DNA of 40,104 nucleotides from Nonomuraea corallina (GCF_027620315.1 NZ_JAPNNL010000049.1:1-40104), one strand, 5' to 3'. Counted from the first letter of the stretch, positions 11,514 to 19,906 are shown. The notes: generated from the letters alone by a model not told the origin. A program made the numbers and translations.

Positions 11514-11585
11514 GTCCGGCAACCTAACAACGGGCATGCTGCGATGCCAACCGGATATCCGCGTGACTCACGTGCCCGCCGGACG

Positions 11586-11614
11586 CGCCGGCCGGGAGGG
11601 GGTCCCGGCCGGCG
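11586..11614 (-). terminator. Strong GC hairpin after the alpha/beta hydrolase gene
   Basis: CGCCGGCCGGGA (11586-11597) and TCCCGGCCGGCG (11603-11614) form a perfect 12-bp stem with a five-base loop. It starts 8 bases beyond the hydrolase stop. No T-run follows on the minus strand, so it is the U-less type common in actinomycetes. Confidence 0.65.
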
Positions 11615-11622
11615 CTCCGTGG

Positions 11623-12354
11623 TCAGCGGAGGTGGCGGGCGAAGAACCGCAGCGTGCTGTCCAGCTCGAACGCCGGAATCTCCGCGTGCTTGCCGGGGTT
11701 GGCGTGCAGCGTCTTCTCGGCCGAGCCCAGGGCGTCGAACAGGGCCAGGCCCTGGGCCCTGGGCACCCGCTCGTCGTCCCACTGCACCAGGAACTCCACC
11801 GGGACGGTGATCCGCCTGGCGTCCTCGGCCGCTGACAGCGCCCCGCCCAACCCGAGGACCGCCGCCCGGACCCGGGGCTCGGCGGCGACGAACGGGACGC
11901 CGAGCCCGCAGCCCAGCGACACACCCCAGTAGCCCACCGGGCCGGAGCCGACGTGGTCGAGCTTCTGGACCGCGTCCAGGACCGCCCGCCACTCCGGGAC
12001 CGTCTGGCGAGCCACCATGGCCTGGAAGGCGGCGATCAGCGGAGCCAGTTCCTCTCCGGCGTCCGCGCGAGCCTGGTTCTCGGTCGCGATCCGGTCATAC
12101 TCCTCGTCCTTCGGCCGGTCACCGTGGCCGGGCACGTCGACCGCCGCCACCGCGTAACCGCACTCGGCCACGAAGCGGCCCGCACGGAACACGATGCCGG
12201 GAGCCTTCTTGTGCTGGCCGCCGCCGTGGCCCATCAGGACGAGAGGACGGGGACCGGTGGCGTCTTCCGGCGTCCACAGCACGCCGGGGATCTCACCGAG
12301 GGTGAAGAGCTGTTCGAAGACGCCGTCGGACGACGTCTCGGAGGTGAAGCGCAT
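11623..12354 (-). CDS. Alpha/beta hydrolase, dienelactone-hydrolase-like
   Basis: A 243-residue single-domain alpha/beta hydrolase. The oxyanion region is LVLMGHGGGQHK, the nucleophile elbow is GVSLG (about residue 145), the acid is probably in WDDERVP, and the histidine in NPGKHAEIP. No signal peptide is present, so it should be cytoplasmic. The substrate is unknown; carboxylester hydrolysis is the general expectation. It is upstream of cmx on the same strand, but a strong hairpin lies between them, so the two are probably separate units. Confidence 0.85.
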   Translation of the reverse strand: MRFTSETSSDGVFEQLFTLGEIPGVLWTPEDATGPRPLVLMGHGGGQHKKAPGIVFRAGRFVAECGYAVAAVDVPGHGDRPKDEEYDRIATENQARADAGEELAPLIAAFQAMVARQTVPEWRAVLDAVQKLDHVGSGPVGYWGVSLGCGLGVPFVAAEPRVRAAVLGLGGALSAAEDARRITVPVEFLVQWDDERVPRAQGLALFDALGSAEKTLHANPGKHAEIPAFELDSTLRFFARHLR

Positions 12355-12499
12355 AGCGTTTCGGGCCTTTCAGGATGCCTTCTCCGGGCGCTCCCTAGGC
12401 CATGCGAGGGAGGGAGCCCCGATCTGTCACAGCGTTGATCGGTCCCACCTCCTCAGCTCGCAGCGGCGCATGCCGCCGCCGAACTTATCACGGAGGGCT

Positions 12500-13087
12500 T
12501 CCCAGTTCGAGCGCGGGCCGGATGGAGACCATAGAGCTCTGGCCCTTCTCCCAAGGAGAGATCCTCGTCGCCCGCGACCACGACCTCCCGCTACCTGAAC
12601 CTGCTCGAAGAGGTCTTCCTGATCAAACGCATACCTGCCTGGTCGAGAAACCAGAGCAACAGGGCGATCCGCACCTCCAAGGTGGCGTTCGTGGCCTCGG
12701 GGATCGCCGCGTACCTGCTCGGCGCCGACGCGCGAGGCCTCGTGCGTCCCGGGGGACAGTTCGGCCCGCTGATGGAGGGGTTCATGCTCATGGAACTCGC
12801 CCGCCAGCTGACCTGGGCGGAAGATCAGGTGGACCTCTACCACTACCGGACCAAGGACAAGGTGGAAGTGGACGCGGTCCTGGAAAACCGCCGGGGTCAG
12901 GTCGTGGGTATCGGGGTCAAGGCCGCATCGACCGTACGGCCGGACGATTTTCGAGGCCTGCGGCACCTCGCCGACCGCCTTGGGGACGACTTCATCGCCG
13001 GGATCGTGCTCCACACGGGAGCGCAGACGCTGCCGTTCGGGGATCGGATGCGGGCATGCCGGTGAGTGCCTTGTGGGAGGTTGGCTG
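12500..13087 (+). pseudogene. Decayed DUF4143 ATPase gene (copy 1)
   Basis: Fragments of an AAA/DUF4143 protein are recognisable in order. AGRMETIELWPFSQGEI (about 12519-12569) normally ends the ATPase half. YLNLLEEVFLIKRIPAWSRN (from about 12589) belongs to the DUF4143 half, followed by GPLMEGFMLMELARQLTW and YRTKDKVEVDAVLENRRGQV. The Walker region and roughly 200 middle residues are missing. The two parts are in different frames, and one base is lost near 13054. As a result the last residues MPVSALWEVG lie out of frame, while the direct frame stops at 13065. An intact frame from 12682 to 13065 would make only 127 residues. Function, if any, is lost. Confidence 0.8.
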
Positions 13088-13162
13088 ATTGCGTATTTGG
13101 CTTATCTCAGCTGATCAGCCGGGCCTGATCGATCTGCGCCACGCCGCCTTTACTCGGTTGGA
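13088..13162 (+). pseudogene. 5' remnant of a GNAT gene (copy 1)
   Basis: Directly after the first DUF4143 remnant, codons from TTG 13088 read LRIWLISADQPGLIDLRHAA. This aligns residue by residue with the start of the intact GNAT protein (VYISEISADRPGLLDLQRAA). The similarity ends near 13162. It is a truncated paralog. Confidence 0.7.
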
Positions 13163-13400
13163 GATGTTTCGCCGGTGGTGAATGACCAGGTGTAGGGCGC
13201 CATGACATTGCCGGAGTCGTTCTTGGCCCCGCTGACCTCCACCCGGTACACGGTCGAGACGGCGAGCGGCGCCGCCGGTGTGAACGTCCACAGGGTGTTG
13301 CCGTTGTCGCTGCTGAGCGTCCCCTGGACGGCCGTGTCCGATGGATCCTTGATGATGACTTGGACGTCGGTCACCGACGTGCTTCCTTCCCGGACTGTCT
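13150..13400 (-). pseudogene. Bacterial Ig-like (Big_5) domain fragment
   Basis: The minus strand reads STSVTDVQVIIKDPSDTAVQ and later TLWTFTPAAPLAVSTVYRVE, then APYTWSFTT, stopping at 13152-13150. This is one complete C-terminal Ig-like repeat of the SbsA/Big_5 type found in large secreted actinobacterial proteins. The frame runs on upstream but there lies antisense to the GNAT gene and is not credible. I read it as a transposed 3' fragment; the upstream limit is approximate. Confidence 0.6.
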
Positions 13401-13439
13401 CTGACCCTACTTGGGTCCGAGTCCGGGAGGGCCGGGGCA

Positions 13440-13527
13440 CCTCATGCTCCGCACGGGGACGCAGACGTACTCCTTCGGGGACCGGATGCGGGCGATGCCG
13501 GTGAGCGCGTTGTGGGAGGTTGGCTGA
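13440..13527 (+). pseudogene. 3' remnant of a second DUF4143 gene (copy 2)
   Basis: Codons read LMLRTGTQTYSFGDRMRAM and then PVSALWEVG, with TGA at 13525-13527. It is colinear with the end of copy 1 (VLHTGAQTLPFGDRMRA) but keeps the base that copy 1 lost. Nothing of the gene is left upstream. The GTG start of the GNAT gene follows at once. Confidence 0.75.
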
Positions 13528-13965
13528 GTGTATATATCGGAAATATCGGCGGATCGGCCGGGTCTCCTCGACCTCCAAAGAGCCGCCTACCGCATAGAGG
13601 CGGAGATCATCGGCGATGACCGCATCCCGCCCTTGCACGAGACGCCGGAGGAGTTGCGGGCCCGGCCGCTCACCTGGCTGGGCGCGTTCGACGACGACGG
13701 CACGCTGCTCGGGGCCGTGGCCTGGCAGGAGACCGCCGAGGAGGTGGACCTCGACCGGCTCATGGTGGCCCCAGGCGCGCACCGCCGAGGCGTCGGGCGG
13801 GCGCTGGTGAAGGAGGTCATGACCAGGGCCGGCGAGCGCGGGGTCGTGGTCTCCACCGGGCGCGACAACACGCCCGCCAGGACGCTGTACGAGCGACTCG
13901 GTTTCACGCTGACCGGGGAGTCCGAGCCGGTGCCGGGGCTGTGGGTGGTGCACTACCAGTCGTGA
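13528..13965 (+). CDS. GNAT-family N-acetyltransferase
   Basis: A 145-residue acetyltransferase of the Gcn5 fold. The acetyl-CoA motif reads LMVAPGAHRRGVGRALVKEV (motif A with RRGVGRAL), followed by NTPARTLYERLGF, the usual motif B. The GTG start has GGGAGG (13514-13519) eight bases upstream, inside the end of the DUF4143 remnant, so the original gene pair was tightly linked. The acceptor substrate is unknown. It converges on the aldo/keto reductase gene. Confidence 0.88.
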   Translation: MYISEISADRPGLLDLQRAAYRIEAEIIGDDRIPPLHETPEELRARPLTWLGAFDDDGTLLGAVAWQETAEEVDLDRLMVAPGAHRRGVGRALVKEVMTRAGERGVVVSTGRDNTPARTLYERLGFTLTGESEPVPGLWVVHYQS

Positions 13966-13994
13966 ACCCCGGCGCCGTCCGGCCGAGTGGCGCG

Positions 13995-14972
13995 TCACTC
14001 CTCAGGCAGCAGTCCCTCGGCGCGCAACCCCGGCCAGAGCGCCTCAGGGACGGGCTGTTCCATCAGCGCCGCGTTGGTCCTGACCTCGGCGGGCGAGCGG
14101 GCGCCGAGGACGATCGCCGCCGTGGCGGGGTGGCGCAGCGGGAAGGCCATCGCCGCCTGCGGCAGCGTCACCCCGTGGGCCGCGCAGACCGAGGCGATCC
14201 GCCGGGCCCGGTCCAGCAGCTCCGGCGGGGCGGGCGCGTAGTCGAAGGTGCCCGACGGCTCGGGGGTCGCGAGGAGGCCGCTGTTGAAGACCCCGGCCGC
14301 CAGCACCCGGACGCCCCGGGCGGCGCAGGCGTCCAGGAGCGGCAGGCCCGACTGGTCGAGCAGGGTGTAGCGGCCGGCGAGCATGACCACGTCGAGGTCG
14401 GTTTCCCGGACGAACCTCGACGGCGCCCGCCACTGGTTCATGCCGACCCCGATGGCCTGGACGACCCCCTGCGCGCGCAGGTCGGCCAGTGCCGGGTACG
14501 CCTCCGAGAGCGCCTGTTCGACGTGGTCGTCCGGGTCGTGGATGAGCGCGAGGTCGACGCGCGGCAGCCCGAGCCTCTCCAGCGACTCCTCCAGCGAGCG
14601 GAGCACGCCGTCGCGGGAGAAGTCCCACACCCGCTCGAAGCGGGCCGGCACGTCGAAGCCCTCGGAGTCGCGGCCGCCCCGGGACGAGGGCGCCAGCAGG
14701 CGGCCGACCTTGGTCGAGAGCACGTACCCCGACCTGCCGCGCAGCGCCGCGCCCAGGCGGCGCTCCGACAGGCCGAGACCGTAGTGCGGCGCGGTGTCGA
14801 ACAGCCGCACCCCGCTCTCCCAGGCCGCGTCGACGGTGGCGCGGGCCTGCTCGTCGCCGACCGCCGAGAACAGGTTGCCGATGGGCGCCGTCCCCAGGCC
14901 GACGCGGGGCAGGGCGATCACGCCGGCTCCCCCGGCCGGCTCGGCGTGCCCGCGGTCGCCGGCCGTCCTCAT
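13995..14972 (-). CDS. Aldo/keto reductase, probable L-fucose (aldose) dehydrogenase
   Basis: A 325-residue aldo/keto reductase. LPRVGLGTAPIGNLFSAV begins the barrel. The catalytic set is expected as D in RLFDTAPHYGLGLSERRLG, Y within the same stretch, K in VLSTKVGRLL, and H in LALIHDPDDH. This subgroup contains D-threo-aldose and L-fucose dehydrogenases, which oxidise the sugar to its lactone with NAD(P). ATG 14972 overlaps the stop of the upstream SDR gene as ATGA. Together with L-fuconate dehydratase two genes upstream, this supports the first step of the non-phosphorylating L-fucose route. Confidence 0.85.
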   Translation of the reverse strand: MRTAGDRGHAEPAGGAGVIALPRVGLGTAPIGNLFSAVGDEQARATVDAAWESGVRLFDTAPHYGLGLSERRLGAALRGRSGYVLSTKVGRLLAPSSRGGRDSEGFDVPARFERVWDFSRDGVLRSLEESLERLGLPRVDLALIHDPDDHVEQALSEAYPALADLRAQGVVQAIGVGMNQWRAPSRFVRETDLDVVMLAGRYTLLDQSGLPLLDACAARGVRVLAAGVFNSGLLATPEPSGTFDYAPAPPELLDRARRIASVCAAHGVTLPQAAMAFPLRHPATAAIVLGARSPAEVRTNAALMEQPVPEALWPGLRAEGLLPEE

Positions 14973-15709
14973 CGGGGGCCGCGCGGCGGGAGCCTGAGTC
15001 CCTGCATGCCGCCGTCGACGGCCAGGGCCGTGCCGGTGGTCGCGCCGGACTCGGGGCCGGCCAGGTAGGCGATCGCCGCGGCGACCTCCCCGGCGCTGAC
15101 CAGGCGGCCCATCGGCTGCCTGGCCTCCAGCGCGGCCCGCTCGGCCGCGGGGTCGGCGGCGGCGTCGAGCAGCCGGGAGACCCAGGGGGTGTCGGCGGTG
15201 CCCGGGTTGACGCAGTTGACCCGGATGCCCTCGTGCAGATGGTCGGCGGCCATGGCCAGCGTGAGCGACTGCACCGCGCCCTTGGTGGCGCTGTAGAGGG
15301 CGCGCCGTGGCAGGCCGGCGGTGGCCGCGATCGAGCAGGTGTTGACGATCGAGGCCTGCTCCGACCTGCGCAGGTACGGCAGCGCGGCCCGGGTGACGCG
15401 GACCAGGCCGAGCACGTTCACCTCGAACACCCGGCGCCACTCCGCGTCCGGGTTGTCCTCGACCGTGCCCTGCGCGCCGATGCCCGCGTTGTTGACCAGC
15501 ACGTCGACGCCCCCGAGCCGTTCGGCCGCCTCGGCGACGGCCCGGCGCACCTCGGCGTCGTCGGTGACGTCCGCCCTGATGCCGATCAGCGGCTCGCCCG
15601 GCGGGTTCAGGTCGAGGCAGGCGACCCGCATGCCGCGTTCGGCGAGCAGGGTGGCCGTGGCCAGGCCGATGCCGGAGCCGCCGCCGGTCACGATGGCGCT
15701 GAGGTTCAC
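14969..15709 (-). CDS. SDR oxidoreductase, probable 2-keto-3-deoxy-L-fuconate dehydrogenase
   Basis: A 246-residue classical short-chain dehydrogenase. The cofactor motif is [11 protein letters not shown], then [10 protein letters not shown], catalytic Ser in NTCSIAA, and Tyr/Lys in ALYSATKGA. The C-terminus has [11 protein letters not shown] and [13 protein letters not shown]. The GTG start at 15709 overlaps the fucD stop as GTGA. Placement between FucD and an aldose dehydrogenase suggests oxidation of 2-keto-3-deoxy-L-fuconate to the 2,4-diketo acid. The fold alone would also allow other alcohol substrates. Confidence 0.85.
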   Translation of the reverse strand: MNLSAIVTGGGSGIGLATATLLAERGMRVACLDLNPPGEPLIGIRADVTDDAEVRRAVAEAAERLGGVDVLVNNAGIGAQGTVEDNPDAEWRRVFEVNVLGLVRVTRAALPYLRRSEQASIVNTCSIAATAGLPRRALYSATKGAVQSLTLAMAADHLHEGIRVNCVNPGTADTPWVSRLLDAAADPAAERAALEARQPMGRLVSAGEVAAAIAYLAGPESGATTGTALAVDGGMQGLRLPPRGPR

Positions 15710-17013
15710 GCGTTCCTCCAGACGTCTCCGCCGGGGTAGGTGTGGGCGGCGATCGACTCGGCGCGCAGCTCCGAGCTGAACCCGGGGGCCGACGGGGCGC
15801 GGTAGCGGCCGTTCTCGATCACCACCGGGTCGGTGAAGTGCTCGTGCAGGTGGTCCACGTACTCGATCACCCGGTTCTCCATGGTCCCGGTGACCGCCAC
15901 GTAGTCGAACATCGACAGGTGCCGCACCAGCTCGCAGAGCCCCACGCCCCCGGCGTGCGGGCACACCGGCACCCCGAACCGGGCCGCGAGCAGCAGGATC
16001 GCGAGGTTCTCGTTGACCCCGCCGACCCGGGTGGCGTCGATCTGGAGGTACGAGATCGCGCCGGCCTGGAGCAGCTGCTTGAACACGACGCGGTTCTGCA
16101 CATGCTCGCCGGTCGCCACCGGGACGGGCCTGATGCCCTCGGCGATGGCGGCGTGGCCGAGCACGTCGTCCGGACTGGTCGGCTCCTCCACCCAGTGCGG
16201 CGTGAACGGCTTGAGCGCGGTCACCCACGCGATGGCCTCGGCGACGTCCCAGCGCTGGTTGGCGTCGACGGCGATCGGATAGTCGGACCCGCACACCTCC
16301 CGGGCCACGGCGAGGCGGCGCAGGTCGTCGGCGAGGTCGGCGCCGACCTTGAGCTTGATCTGGCCGAACCCCTGGTCGAGCGCCTCCCGGCAGAGGCGGC
16401 GCAGCTTGTCGTCGTCGTAGCCGAGCCAGCCGGGGGAGGTGGTGTAGGCGGGGTAACCGACCTTTTCGAGGTGTTCGATCCGCTCCCGCTTCCCCTTTTC
16501 CCCATTTTTCAGGATCTGGAGGGCTTCGTCCGGCGTCATGGCGTCACTCAGGTACCGGAAGTCCACCAGGCCGACGATCTCCTCCGGCGACATCTCCGCC
16601 AGCAGCAGCCAGAGCGGCCTGCCCGCCCGCCTGGCCTTGAGATCCCACAGGGCGTTGACCACGGCCGAGATCGCCATGTGCATGACGCCCTTCTCCGGCC
16701 CCAGCCAGCGCAGCTGCGAGTCGTGGACCAGCTCCTTGTAGAGCGCGCCCAGGTCCTCGGCGTCGCGGCCGACCACGTACGGCTCCAGCGCGGCGATCGC
16801 GCCGGTCTGCACGTCGTTGCCGCGCCCGATGGTGAACGCGAACCCGTGCCCGGCGTACCCGTCGTCGGTCCTGAGGACCACGTACGCGGCCGAGTAGTCG
16901 GGGTCGGGGTTCATCGCGTCGGAGCCGTCGAGCTCCCGCGAGGTCGGGAAACGCACGTCGTGCGTCTCCATCCCGACGATCCGGCACGGGCCCGAGCCCC
17001 GCGCGGTCGTCAT
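15706..17013 (-). CDS. fucD: L-fuconate dehydratase (enolase superfamily)
   Basis: A 435-residue enolase-superfamily dehydratase closely following L-fuconate dehydratase/ENOSF1. The signature N-terminus has [19 protein letters not shown] and [14 protein letters not shown]. In the barrel, the KxK base is in [11 protein letters not shown], the metal ligands are D in [10 protein letters not shown] in [11 protein letters not shown] and E in VATGEHVQN, and the general acid/base His is in [13 protein letters not shown]. It converts L-fuconate to 2-keto-3-deoxy-L-fuconate with Mg2+. I chose ATG 17013; alternatives further upstream add residues not seen in the family. It heads a three-gene coupled operon. 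No regulator for it is adjacent. Confidence 0.93.
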   Translation of the reverse strand: MTTARGSGPCRIVGMETHDVRFPTSRELDGSDAMNPDPDYSAAYVVLRTDDGYAGHGFAFTIGRGNDVQTGAIAALEPYVVGRDAEDLGALYKELVHDSQLRWLGPEKGVMHMAISAVVNALWDLKARRAGRPLWLLLAEMSPEEIVGLVDFRYLSDAMTPDEALQILKNGEKGKRERIEHLEKVGYPAYTTSPGWLGYDDDKLRRLCREALDQGFGQIKLKVGADLADDLRRLAVAREVCGSDYPIAVDANQRWDVAEAIAWVTALKPFTPHWVEEPTSPDDVLGHAAIAEGIRPVPVATGEHVQNRVVFKQLLQAGAISYLQIDATRVGGVNENLAILLLAARFGVPVCPHAGGVGLCELVRHLSMFDYVAVTGTMENRVIEYVDHLHEHFTDPVVIENGRYRAPSAPGFSSELRAESIAAHTYPGGDVWRNA

Positions 17014-17199
17014 CCCTCGCCCACCGGCCGATCCCGGGCGGCGGGTCGTCCTGGTCGCAGCCGCTTCACTCCGCGTCCCTCGCTCACCTCGGACGTCCGG
17101 CCTTTCGCATGCTGAAGGCGATTTCGGGCGCGTGTCAAGAGCCCTCACCGCGCGGGTGAGAGCCGGGCCGGAGGTTTACCGCCCGGCTCGCCGGTCACC

Positions 17200-17228
17200 T
17201 TGACGGTCGTACAGGCACGTAATAGAAC
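17200..17228 (+). promoter_or_regulatory. Predicted promoter of the P450 gene
   Basis: TTGACG (17200-17205) is followed after 17 bases by TAGAAC (17223-17228). The -35 matches consensus in five of six bases and the -10 in four. Transcription would start near 17235, leaving a leader of about 44 bases to GTG 17279. Confidence 0.6.
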
Positions 17229-17236
17229 ACGTTTCA
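17223..17236. promoter_or_regulatory. KstR operator before the P450 gene (exact consensus)
   Basis: TAGAACACGTTTCA matches TnnAACnnGTTnnA at all fixed positions. It covers the predicted -10 box and the expected transcription start, the expected place for repression. Confidence 0.82.
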
Positions 17237-17278
17237 GTGGGCTTCGTCAGCGACTGCTCGATCAAGAGGGTGAGCCGG

Positions 17279-18463
17279 GTGCACATCGACCTCGTCGACC
17301 AGGACCTCTACGCCGCCACCGGGCCGCCGCACGAGCAGTTCGCCTGGCTCAGGCAGCATGATCCGGTGCACTGGCACGAGGGCGAGCCCGGGTTCTGGGC
17401 CGTCACCCGCTACGAGGACGTGGTGCACGTCTCGCGTCACTCCGAGCTGTTCTCGTCGGCGCGGAAGCTGGCCCTGTTCAACGAGATGCCCGAGGAGCAA
17501 CGGGCGCTGCAGCGCCTGATGATGCTCAATCAGGACCCGCCCGAGCACACCCGCCGCCGCTCCCTGGTCAACCGGGGCTTCACCCCCCGCGCCATCGGCG
17601 CCCTCGAACAGCACATCCGCGACATCTGCGATGACCTGCTGGACCAGCTCGGCTCCGAGGCCGACTTCGTCACCGACGTCGCCGCTCCCCTGCCCCTGTA
17701 CGTGATCTGCGAGCTGCTCGGCGCGCCCGTCGAGGACCGGGACAAGATCTTCACCTGGTCCAACCGCATGATCGGCGCCCAGGACCCCGACTACGCCGCC
17801 TCCCCTGAGGAAGGCAGCGCCGCCGCCGCCGAGGTGTACGCCTACGCCAACGAGCTGGCGGCCAAGCGCCGCGCCAACCCGCGCGACGACATCGTCACCA
17901 AGCTGCTGAAGCCGGACGACGACGGCGAGACGCTCACGGAGGACGAGTTCGACCTCTTCGTCCTCCTCCTGGTGGTGGCCGGCAACGAGACCACCCGCAA
18001 CGCCGCCTCCGGCGGCATGCTGGCCTTCTTCGACCACCCCGACCAGTGGAACCGCCTGGTGGCCGACCCCTCGCTCGCGGCCACGGCCGCCGACGAGATC
18101 GTCCGCTGGGTCTCCCCCGTCAACCTCTTCCGCCGCACCTCCACCCGCGACCAGGTCCTCGGCGGCCAAGCCATCAAGGAGGACGACAAGGTCGTCGTCT
18201 TCTACGGCTCCGCCAACCGCGACCCCGCCGTCTTCCCCGACCCCGAGGTCTTCGACATCGGCCGCGACCCCAACCCGCACATCGGCTTCGGCGGCGGCGG
18301 CGCGCACTTCTGCCTCGGCAACCACCTGGCCAAGCTGGAGCTCCGCGTCCTCTTCGAGCAACTCGCCCGCCGCCACCCCCGCCTGCGCCAGACCGGCCCG
18401 GCCCGCCGCCTGCGCTCCAACTTCATCAACGGCATCAAGGAACTCCCGGTCGCCATGACCTGA
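17279..18463 (+). CDS. Cytochrome P450, CYP125/CYP142-like
   Basis: A 394-residue soluble bacterial P450. The I-helix motif is VVAGNETTRN, the K-helix ExxR is DEIVRW, and the haem loop is FGGGGAHFCLGNHLAK with the cysteine thiolate. MLNQDPPEHTRRRSLVNRGF, the PV-FRRT block and a C-terminal SNFINGIKELPV resemble CYP125 and CYP142, which oxidise the C26/C27 terminus of cholesterol and cholestenone. I chose GTG 17279 because AAGAGGG (17264-17270) lies eight bases upstream. The possible GTG 17237 directly abuts the KstR operator and would be nearly at the predicted transcript start. Redox partners may be the ferredoxin at 27308. It converges on the DUF559 gene. Confidence 0.88.
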   Translation: MHIDLVDQDLYAATGPPHEQFAWLRQHDPVHWHEGEPGFWAVTRYEDVVHVSRHSELFSSARKLALFNEMPEEQRALQRLMMLNQDPPEHTRRRSLVNRGFTPRAIGALEQHIRDICDDLLDQLGSEADFVTDVAAPLPLYVICELLGAPVEDRDKIFTWSNRMIGAQDPDYAASPEEGSAAAAEVYAYANELAAKRRANPRDDIVTKLLKPDDDGETLTEDEFDLFVLLLVVAGNETTRNAASGGMLAFFDHPDQWNRLVADPSLAATAADEIVRWVSPVNLFRRTSTRDQVLGGQAIKEDDKVVVFYGSANRDPAVFPDPEVFDIGRDPNPHIGFGGGGAHFCLGNHLAKLELRVLFEQLARRHPRLRQTGPARRLRSNFINGIKELPVAMT

Positions 18464-18471
18464 CGCCGTCG

Positions 18472-19500
18472 TCACCCGTACGACCTGCCACGGCGGGACG
18501 TGCGCGGGCGGCGGGCGGCGAGGATGCGCGCCATGCCCTCGGGCCCCGGCCGCCACCCGCGCTCGATCAGGGCGCCGGCCACCGCCTCCAGCAGGTCGGC
18601 GGCCCTGCCGGGGATGACGTCGGGGCCCGCGACGACGACGCGCCAGCCGTGACGGCGCAGCTCCTCGCGGCGGCGTTCGTCGTCGTGGCGGTCGGCGGGG
18701 GTGGTGTGATGCTCGCGGCCGTCGTACTCGACCGCGACCTGGTACGCCTCCCACCCGAGGTCCAGGCAGGCGTGACGGCCTCCGGGGAGAGCGACGCGGA
18801 GCTGGGTCACGGGTCTCGGCAGCCCGCAGTCGGCCAGCATCACCCTCAGCCAGCTCTCCCTTGGGGAGGCGGCCCGGCGGTCGGCGAGGCCCAGCACGCC
18901 TCGGGCGCGACCGGAAAGGGTGCGGTGCCGCAGTAGGTCGAGGTCGAGGCCCCGGCGGAGGAACTGGTCCAGCACCACCACCGCCTCGGCCCTGGGCAGC
19001 CAGTGGGCGCAGTCGAAGGCCGTGCGGGCGGGAGTGGTGACGCGGATCCCGTCGTGGAGCGTGACGTCGGCAGCGGGCAGGACCCCGGCGTGGACGGCCC
19101 AGCCCGGGACCTCCAGCCTTTCCGGAGCCATCAGCTCCAGCACGTGGTCCGCCCCGGGCCTGTGCAGAAGCTCCACGCCCCAGATCCGCGCCGCCGCCGC
19201 CCGGCACACCACCGCCTGGGGCAGCGCCCGCGTGATCCGTCGTGCCCGGACCAGGAAGACGGTCCTCTCCCGCCGCCGCTCCCGTTTGAGAGCCTCCGCC
19301 GGACTGTCCTCCTCGATGTCGCGGAGCGAGCGAGAACGAGAGGCGCTGTCGTCCGACGCGCGGGAGAGGACACGGGATCCGCGGCCCGAAGCTCCCTCGC
19401 GCGAAGATCCTGGTCGGTCGGATGCCGAGCTGCCATCCGGGACGGCCACATGATCAGCGTGCGGGAGGTCGGAGGCGGAGCCGACGTCGGGGACGTTCAT
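18472..19500 (-). CDS. DUF559 / AbiEi-antitoxin-like protein with Vsr-type nuclease fold
   Basis: A 342-residue protein. Residues 1-75 are polar and low in complexity, and the true start may lie further in. The middle (RRERTVFLVRARRITRALPQ, GIRVTTPARTAFDCAHWLPR) resembles the AbiEi/type IV antitoxin region found in many actinobacterial DUF559 proteins. The C-terminal part (ACLDLGWEAYQVAVEYDGRE, then RRREELRRHGWRVVVAG) has the D, E and basic residues of a Vsr/DUF559 endonuclease-like fold. Similar proteins are widespread and uncharacterised. No partner toxin of the AbiEii type is adjacent. It lies just before vapBC on the other strand. Confidence 0.75.
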   Translation of the reverse strand: MNVPDVGSASDLPHADHVAVPDGSSASDRPGSSREGASGRGSRVLSRASDDSASRSRSLRDIEEDSPAEALKRERRRERTVFLVRARRITRALPQAVVCRAAAARIWGVELLHRPGADHVLELMAPERLEVPGWAVHAGVLPAADVTLHDGIRVTTPARTAFDCAHWLPRAEAVVVLDQFLRRGLDLDLLRHRTLSGRARGVLGLADRRAASPRESWLRVMLADCGLPRPVTQLRVALPGGRHACLDLGWEAYQVAVEYDGREHHTTPADRHDDERRREELRRHGWRVVVAGPDVIPGRAADLLEAVAGALIERGWRPGPEGMARILAARRPRTSRRGRSYG

Positions 19501-19678
19501 GGGTCGAGCATGCGAGCGAGTGCCCGGGGCGGGCGCTGCCGAACGGGGTTCTGTGGATAAACGGGCACCGTTCACAGAGGTCACGGGTGGAGAGGGCCGG
19601 ACCTGCCGGTCGAACGACACGCATCCGAAGGACGCCGTCGGACCTTCCCCGTCGGCCGAGGCCGGGTATCGTGCTGGT

Positions 19679-19906
19679 ATGTCTATCCACGTGCCTGAAG
19701 ATCTGGAGATCCGGCTGCGGGAGCGCGCCGAGGCGGAAGGCATCACCGTGGACGATCTGGTTGCCCGCGAATTGGGACGGCTCTTTCCTCCTCGGCAACA
19801 GAAGCGCGTACTCAGAGGCAAGGGCGCGCTGCGCGGGGCGGCAGCGGCGGGGGTGTCCGCGAGGTCGCTCACAGGGTACATGCGCGCGGAATCCGACGAG
19901 TCGTGA
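19679..19906 (+). CDS. vapB: VapB-family antitoxin
   Basis: A 75-residue protein beginning MSIHVPEDLEIRLRERAEAE, a short strand plus helix typical of ribbon-helix-helix DNA-binding antitoxins. A basic tail follows (RQQKRVLRGKGALRG) that would contact the toxin. Its TGA overlaps the GTG of the PIN gene as GTGA, the usual antitoxin-first coupling. Such proteins neutralise the toxin and repress their own promoter. Confidence 0.82.
   Translation: MSIHVPEDLEIRLRERAEAEGITVDDLVARELGRLFPPRQQKRVLRGKGALRGAAAAGVSARSLTGYMRAESDES

Noticed and set aside
12380..12420. GC-rich imperfect hairpin upstream of the alpha/beta hydrolase
   Set aside because: The stem is interrupted and no T-run follows. It lies outside any gene end on either strand.
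12355..13527. Possible insertion sequence or prophage scar as the cause of the decayed region
   Set aside because: No transposase or integrase fragment, terminal inverted repeat or target duplication could be found; deletion after tandem duplication is enough.
13400..13998. Minus-strand extension of the Ig-like fragment opposite the GNAT gene
   Set aside because: The GNAT frame has clear family motifs and a good ribosome site; the antisense residues show no domain.
14866..14879. AACnnGTT core within the aldo/keto reductase gene; a similar core lies near 33208-33215 in the permease gene
   Set aside because: Both come from Asn-Leu-Phe codons, and the outer bases do not match.
17237..17278. 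GTG 17237 as the P450 start
   Set aside because: It touches the operator and the predicted transcript start and lacks a ribosome site. GTG 17279 has AAGAGGG at a proper distance.
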